NCBI GenBank assembly: GCA_023145555.1
Contig: JAGLDO010000011.1
Span: 1 to 9,369, forward strand
DNA from: Bacteroidales bacterium
GTDB taxonomy: Bacteria; Bacteroidota; Bacteroidia; Bacteroidales; B39-G9
DNA: 9,369 nt
Reading direction: 5' to 3'
The notes under the pieces are model-generated. The model was not told the origin of the DNA. It saw only the letters and a program-made list of their open reading frames with translations, and did no database searches. Shown here piece by piece: positions 5,772-9,369 of the stretch. The position numbers and the translations under genes were made by a program. Position 1 is the first letter of the stretch. Every line of letters starts with the position of its first letter.

Positions 5772-6777
5772 TTTTATATTTAGGCAATAGGCTCACAAAA
5801 TTTTCAATTGTTTTTTCAAACGACAAATTAGATTTACCTCCCGAAGCATTAAGATGACCTCCGCCATTAAAATTTTCTCTGGCAAATTTATTTGTTGCAA
5901 AACTACCTTTTGAACGAAATGAGATTTTTACATTTTTATCTTTTTCAATAAAAAAAGCTGAAAAAACAATTCCCTTAATAGATAAAGGGTAATTTACAAA
6001 GCCATCGTCGTCGCCTTGTTTAAAATTAAAATTTTCTAATTCTTTTTTTGTTAAAGAGATTATTGCTGTATGATATTCGGGGTAAACTGTTAGTTTATCG
6101 TTCAGGCAATATCCTAACAAACGAAATTTGTCAGATGAAAAATTATCATAAATTTTACTAACAATCTCATCTTTATTAATTTTGAACTTTAACAATTCAG
6201 CTACAATTTCAAATGTTCTTGGGCTTGATGAGTTATAACTAAAGCATCCTGTATCTGCCATTATTCCTGCAAATATACATTTAGCAATTTCTTCATCTAC
6301 TAAACTTAAATTGTTTAACAAAACAAAAAACTCAAAAACCAACTCCGCTGCTGAACTGGCAGAATCATTTGATAATGTATAATCAACTTTATCATTAAAC
6401 AAAGGGTGATGGTCTATTATTATTTTAATTGAATTTGATTTGTTTACATATTTTTCAAGCTTATCAATGCGGGTTGTTTCATTAAAATCGACATAAAAAA
6501 TTATCTGTGCTTTATCAATAATCTCAACAGCAGTTTTCTTATCTTCACTAAAATTAATAATATTTTTATTTCCGGGCATCCACCACAAAAATTCAGGGTA
6601 ACTATTTGGTGTTATAACAACGGGATTTTGTCCTTTCTTTAATAAGAAATTATATAATCCCAACGATGAACCAATGGCATCTGCATCCGGATTAGCATGA
6701 GTTACAATAACTATTTTGTTTGTAATCGACAGGAGTTTGTTTACTTCTTCAGCAAAATTATCAGAAATGTATTTCAA
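5746..6777 (-). CDS. NrnA-like DHH/DHHA1 phosphoesterase (nanoRNase/pAp phosphatase), TTG start
   Basis: A 343-residue cytoplasmic phosphoesterase. N-terminal DHH domain: motif I THANPDADAIGSS (26-38, metal ligands H27, D31, D33; Ala32 where Gly is usual), motif II D97 (FYVDFNETTRI), motif III DHH at 122-124, motif IV D175 (GIMADTGCFS). C-terminal DHHA1 domain (about 235-335) carries SFRSKG (286-291) and GGGH (305-308), which binds the nucleotide. Family members degrade 2-5 nt RNAs to mononucleotides and dephosphorylate pAp from sulfur assimilation; which activity dominates cannot be told here. The start codon is TTG: no in-frame ATG lies upstream before a stop, and the first downstream Met (about residue 67) would lose motif I. 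The TTG start gives the usual ~20 residues before the first strand. It overlaps the GldI-like gene and faces ndk divergently. Confidence 0.9.
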   Translation of the reverse strand: MKYISDNFAEEVNKLLSITNKIVIVTHANPDADAIGSSLGLYNFLLKKGQNPVVITPNSYPEFLWWMPGNKNIINFSEDKKTAVEIIDKAQIIFYVDFNETTRIDKLEKYVNKSNSIKIIIDHHPLFNDKVDYTLSNDSASSAAELVFEFFVLLNNLSLVDEEIAKCIFAGIMADTGCFSYNSSSPRTFEIVAELLKFKINKDEIVSKIYDNFSSDKFRLLGYCLNDKLTVYPEYHTAIISLTKKELENFNFKQGDDDGFVNYPLSIKGIVFSAFFIEKDKNVKISFRSKGSFATNKFARENFNGGGHLNASGGKSNLSFEKTIENFVSLLPKYKNELDENEK

Positions 6778-6803
6778 TTGTTTTTTTGTTTTTATATAAA
6801 AGT

Positions 6804-6830
6804 CAAAGGTATAAATTTAATATGAAGCAA
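6804..6830 (-). promoter_or_regulatory. Promoter of the DHH phosphoesterase-GldI-like operon
   Basis: The minus strand has TACCTTTG at 6804-6811, identical to the -7 of the RRM operon, and TTG at 6828-6830 with a 16-bp spacer, slightly short. The -7 element ends 26 bases before the TTG start at 6777, which supports that start codon. Confidence 0.55.
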
Positions 6831-6853
6831 GTTAAAATCTCATAAAATTTATT

Positions 6854-6861
6854 TATATTTA
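6854..6861 (+). promoter_or_regulatory. Possible -7 element of ndk
   Basis: TATATTTA matches TAnnTTTG except for the last base and sits 27 bases before the ndk ATG, the same spacing as at the other promoters here. There is no clear -33 TTG. It lies 42 bp from the divergent -7 element of the DHH gene. Confidence 0.35.
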
Positions 6862-6888
6862 GCAAAATAAAATTATAAAAACAAAACT

Positions 6889-7335
6889 ATGTCTGGAAAT
6901 ATAACTTTTACAATGATTAAGCCTGGGGCGGTACAAAATGAGCATATCGGACCTATTTTGTCTATGATTAATGATGCCGGTTTCAGAATTGTTTCAATGA
7001 AATATGTTAAACTGAGAACGAAACAAGCAGAAGTCTTTTACAGTGTTCATAAAGGCAAACCTTTTTTTAAAGATTTAATAAAATTTATTACTTCCGGGCC
7101 TGTTATTGCAGCAATATTAGAAAAAGAAAATGCTGTACAAGACTACAGGGAATTAATAGGAACAACAGACCCTACGAAAGCAGCAGAAGGGACAATAAGA
7201 AAACTCTTTGCAAAGTCGATTGAGCATAATGCTGTACATGGTTCCGACAGTGATGAAAATGCTGTTAGAGAGTGTAATTTTTTCTTTTCATACAACGAAA
7301 GATTTGCTCAAGATGGTAATTGTATGTCTGTTTAG
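6889..7335 (+). CDS. ndk: Nucleoside diphosphate kinase
   Basis: A complete 148-residue cytoplasmic enzyme that moves the gamma phosphate from ATP to other NDPs through a phospho-histidine, balancing (d)NTP pools. The active-site set is intact: K11 (MIKPG), Y51 (FYSVHKGKPFF, 50-60), R87, T93 (GTTDP), R104, N114 and catalytic H117 in NAVHGSDS (114-121). Length is close to the usual 135-155. The ATG at 6889 is supported by the family start (short strand then MIKPGA). It is transcribed alone and divergently from the DHH phosphoesterase gene; the ndk/DHH/gldI neighbourhood is, as far as I recall, seen in other Bacteroidota. No obvious hairpin terminator follows the stop. Confidence 0.98.
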   Translation: MSGNITFTMIKPGAVQNEHIGPILSMINDAGFRIVSMKYVKLRTKQAEVFYSVHKGKPFFKDLIKFITSGPVIAAILEKENAVQDYRELIGTTDPTKAAEGTIRKLFAKSIEHNAVHGSDSDENAVRECNFFFSYNERFAQDGNCMSV

Positions 7336-7382
7336 TTATAGTAAAACAGGAATAACTTTAATTTGGAATTCTTGAGCCATTG

Positions 7383-7490
7383 CTATTTCGGATTTGCAAT
7401 GATTTTAGCACCATCTAATTTTGCATTGCAAAATACCATAAAATAACGATAATTGTCTTCTGCTTTTCTTGCCCACTTCTTTATAACTAT
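7383..7490 (-). pseudogene. Possible decayed coding remnant (about 35 codons to a TAG)
   Basis: Within the 217-bp gap between ndk and marR, the minus strand carries an open stretch ending at TAG (7383-7385) with a protein-like composition: it begins around IVIKKWARKAEDNYRYF and continues MVFCNAKLDGAKIIANPK. Codons use G and C far more than the flanking non-coding DNA, and it contains Trp, Cys and charged residues in a helix-like pattern. I see no convincing start codon and do not recognise the family. It could be the C-terminal end of a lost gene or chance. A 17-bp palindrome (ATTTTGCA-T-TGCAAAAT, 7418-7434) lies inside it. Confidence 0.25.
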
Positions 7491-7508
7491 CAATAAAAAA
7501 TAATAAAT

Positions 7509-7540
7509 TAAATAATGGTTGGAATTCCAACCATTATTTA
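7509..7540. promoter_or_regulatory. Perfect 32-bp palindrome, probable MarR operator
   Basis: The half-site TAAATAATGGTTGGAA (7509-7524) is followed directly by its exact reverse complement (7525-7540). The centre, TTGGAATTCCAA, has the TTG...CAA form common in MarR-family operators. It covers the -33 element and the whole spacer up to the -7 element of the marR promoter, so a bound dimer would block RNA polymerase. Autorepression by the adjacent MarR protein is the natural inference. Confidence 0.8.
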
Positions 7541-7548
7541 TATTTTTG
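7519..7548 (+). promoter_or_regulatory. Promoter of marR-MATE operon, predicted leaderless
   Basis: TTG (7519-7521) and TATTTTTG (7541-7548) are spaced 19 bp, a full match to the Bacteroidota -33/-7 consensus. The -7 element ends only 4 bases before the ATG at 7553, whereas the other promoters here leave 23-34 bases. Transcription would begin at or about the ATG itself. Confidence 0.7.
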
Positions 7549-7552
7549 CGGC

Positions 7553-8023
7553 ATGAATAAAAAAGAAAATACTACCCCTGCATCAGTTGGAAAGTTGATT
7601 AAAATATTAGATCACTCAGCGCAAAAATATTTTCACAATACATTTAAAAATTATTCTATTGGTCATGCACAAATTATGACATTACATATTATTTTCAGAA
7701 ACAATGGAATATCTCAAGCTGAACTTACAAAACGACTTTGTTTAGACAAAGCATCAGTAACTTCACAATTAAACATCTTAGAAAAAAACAATTATATAAT
7801 TCGTAAAACATCAAAAAAAGATGGCAGATTAAGAAATATTTATCTAACAGATAAATCAAAATCAATACAAAATTCCATACAGAATGAATTTTCAGGGTGG
7901 TCAGAAATTCTATTACAAGGCTTTAATAAAAAAGATAAGGATTTAACATTCAATTATCTTGAGAAAATGATAAAAAATGCATCTGACAAAATTAAAGAAA
8001 TAAGCAAAGATGAAACAATATAA
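7553..8023 (+). CDS. MarR-family transcriptional regulator
   Basis: A 156-residue winged-helix regulator, normal length for the family. Helix-turn-helix: ISQAELTKRLCLDKASVTSQLNILEKNNYIIR (53-84), seen here as residues ISQAEL, then recognition helix KASVTSQLNILEK; wing with KKDGRLRN (88-95), which carries the conserved Asp90 and Arg92, then YLTDKS. Outer helices (about 10-48 and 105-150) form the dimer interface. Such proteins bind palindromic operators as dimers and release on binding a small phenolic or other ligand. A single Cys63 in the DNA-binding helix region could allow redox sensing, but this is speculation. The 32-bp palindrome over its own promoter and the 14-bp overlap with the efflux pump gene point to an autorepressed resistance module. 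Ligand unknown. Confidence 0.95.
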   Translation: MNKKENTTPASVGKLIKILDHSAQKYFHNTFKNYSIGHAQIMTLHIIFRNNGISQAELTKRLCLDKASVTSQLNILEKNNYIIRKTSKKDGRLRNIYLTDKSKSIQNSIQNEFSGWSEILLQGFNKKDKDLTFNYLEKMIKNASDKIKEISKDETI

Positions 8024-9369
8024 AAAAAATTTAACCAGCGGACGCATTGGTAAACAACTAATTAACTTAACATGGCCAATGATGTTTGGTATGCTAGGCA
8101 TGGTAATATTTAATTTAGCAGACACTTATTTTATTGGAAAACTGGGAGTGCAACAACTGGCAGCTATTAGTTTTTCTTTTCCGGTTATAATGCTTATAAA
8201 TAGCTTATCGCATGGAATAGGCATAGGAACGGCCTCATTAATTTCAAGAAATATAGTAAGTTCGGATCACAATATTGTCAGACAAATGTCTAGCAGAGCA
8301 ATTTTTCTAGGGATAATTATAGTAGCAATTTTTATAACCATTGGCCTTTTAACAATAAAACCTTTATTTACTTTATTAGGTGCTGATGCAGAACTAATAA
8401 TTTACATTAAACAATATATGGATATATGGTATTATGGTGTTGCATTTGTTATTATACCTATGATAGGTAATAATATAATTCGTGCTACCGGTGATACTTT
8501 TTGGCCAGGAATGCTTATGGTTCTTTCGGCTATTGTAAATATTATACTAGACCCTTTATTAATTTTTGGCTACGGGCCATTTCCTGAAATGGGTATAAAA
8601 GGTGCTGCTCTTGCAACTGTTATTGCCAGAAGCACTAGTTTAATATTTATTCTAGTATTGCTTATACATAGAAATCATTTGATAACTTTAAAAATAGGAA
8701 AAATTAAAGAAATTTTTTCTACATGGAAAAAAGTGCTATATATTGCGTTTCCTCTTACTCTAAGTATGTTAATTACACCAATTTCTATTGGTTTTATTAC
8801 AAAAATTATTTCTACATTTGGGAATAATGCTGTTGCTGCATTTGGTGTAGCTTCAAGAATTGAAATGTTTGCCTTAATGATGATTCCTCCATTAGGTTCT
8901 GTTTTAATAATTTTTATAGGACAAAATTTTAGCAAACATAAATTTTCAAGAATTTTTACATCACTTAAATATGCAGGTATGTTTTCATTAACATGGGGAT
9001 TCATTATATTTTTGTTAACAATGTTTTTTGCAAAAGATGTAGCTTCAATATTTTCTAATAATACAGAGGTTACTGATATTGCAGCCCGATATTTAGTAAT
9101 AGTTGGTATGAGTTATGGATTTCAAGGCTTAGTAATGCTTAGTACAGCAGCTTTTAATGGTATTAATAAACCTATGAATTCTGCTTTCTTTTCTATTCTT
9201 CGGATGTTAGGTTTATATGTTCCTTTAGCTTGGATAGGTTCGAAAATATTTTTTCTCGATGGAATTTTCTTTGCTGCTTTTATTGCAAATATAATTACCG
9301 GAATTTTAGCTTATGTGTTCCTTTTTAAAAATATTAAAAAATTAAAAATTGAGACTACTCCGAAAACTA
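8010..9369 (+). CDS. MATE-family multidrug efflux transporter, cut at right edge
   Basis: From the ATG at 8010, 453 codons are open to the right edge. The usual length is about 440-470 residues, so only the last few are missing. About 12 hydrophobic segments are seen. MATE hallmarks: the N-terminal LTWPMMFGMLGMVIFNLADT (20-39) with Asp38, then the RATGDT motif followed by a membrane segment ending in NIILDPLLIFG, and the second-half counterpart around PLTLSMLITPISIGF and FNGINKP. These antiporters, driven by Na+ or H+, expel cationic drugs or metabolites across the inner membrane. The start overlaps marR by 14 bp (ATG inside the last codons), without a clear Shine-Dalgarno, so translation is probably coupled to marR. 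It should be induced when MarR leaves the palindrome at 7509-7540. The substrate is unknown; the exact MATE subfamily was not determined. Confidence 0.95.
   Translation, partial: MKQYKKNLTSGRIGKQLINLTWPMMFGMLGMVIFNLADTYFIGKLGVQQLAAISFSFPVIMLINSLSHGIGIGTASLISRNIVSSDHNIVRQMSSRAIFLGIIIVAIFITIGLLTIKPLFTLLGADAELIIYIKQYMDIWYYGVAFVIIPMIGNNIIRATGDTFWPGMLMVLSAIVNIILDPLLIFGYGPFPEMGIKGAALATVIARSTSLIFILVLLIHRNHLITLKIGKIKEIFSTWKKVLYIAFPLTLSMLITPISIGFITKIISTFGNNAVAAFGVASRIEMFALMMIPPLGSVLIIFIGQNFSKHKFSRIFTSLKYAGMFSLTWGFIIFLLTMFFAKDVASIFSNNTEVTDIAARYLVIVGMSYGFQGLVMLSTAAFNGINKPMNSAFFSILRMLGLYVPLAWIGSKIFFLDGIFFAAFIANIITGILAYVFLFKNIKKLKIETTPKT

Noticed and set aside
7418..7434. 17-bp palindrome ATTTTGCA-T-TGCAAAAT as a second operator
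   Set aside because: It is about 85 bp from the marR promoter elements, shares no sequence with the 32-bp operator and falls inside the coding-like remnant, so chance is more likely.
7943..8125. A 60-codon minus-strand reading frame over the marR-MATE junction
   Set aside because: Antisense to two firmly identified genes; hydrophobic content mirrors the opposite strand.
8675..9004. A 109-codon minus-strand reading frame within the MATE gene
   Set aside because: Antisense to a clear transporter sequence; no recognisable protein.

Overview
The window is AT-rich DNA (roughly 30% G+C by eye) from a member of the Bacteroidota. Three things point there: -7 promoter elements of the form TAnnTTTG, start regions without clear Shine-Dalgarno sequences but rich in A, and a cluster of FKBP-type lipoproteins that includes a GldI-like protein beside a DHH phosphoesterase and ndk. 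A gut or marine Bacteroidales/Marinilabiliales-type lineage is possible, but the sequence does not settle this. No rRNA, tRNA, insertion sequence, CRISPR array or phage gene is visible.

Left part (1-4370, all minus strand). A GxxExxY-family protein is cut by the left edge and has an unusual leader rich in CACAGAG/CTTTGTG words. Upstream of it in transcription order is a 667-residue membrane protein with a TMTC-like (DUF1736) glycosyltransferase core and a C-terminal TPR tail. Its start lies 5 bp after the stop of a lipoprotein with a degenerate and an intact FKBP domain, so the two probably share a promoter. A second lipoprotein of the same double-FKBP design lies just upstream with its own promoter. 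The set suggests envelope protein folding, possibly linked to sugar transfer.

Middle part (4559-6888). A two-gene RNA-binding unit (RRM protein then CspA-type cold shock protein) ends in a textbook terminator. Next is an overlapping pair, an NrnA-like DHH phosphoesterase (with a TTG start) and a third, shorter FKBP lipoprotein resembling GldI. These run leftward from a promoter that faces the divergent ndk (nucleoside diphosphate kinase).

Right part (6889-9369, plus strand). After ndk there is a gap holding what looks like a decayed reading frame on the minus strand. Then comes a MarR-family regulator overlapping by 14 bp a MATE efflux pump that runs off the right edge. The marR-MATE promoter contains a perfect 32-bp palindrome between and over its -33 and -7 elements, with the -7 element only 4 bases before the marR ATG. 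This is a self-contained, probably autorepressed efflux module and is the clearest regulatory structure in the window.

Most of the window is ordinary core genome. The points most worth following up are the marR operator with its predicted leaderless transcript, the pairing of a TMTC-like membrane protein with an FKBP lipoprotein carrying four Bacteroidota O-glycosylation sequons, and the duplicated FKBP lipoproteins with a degenerate first domain.
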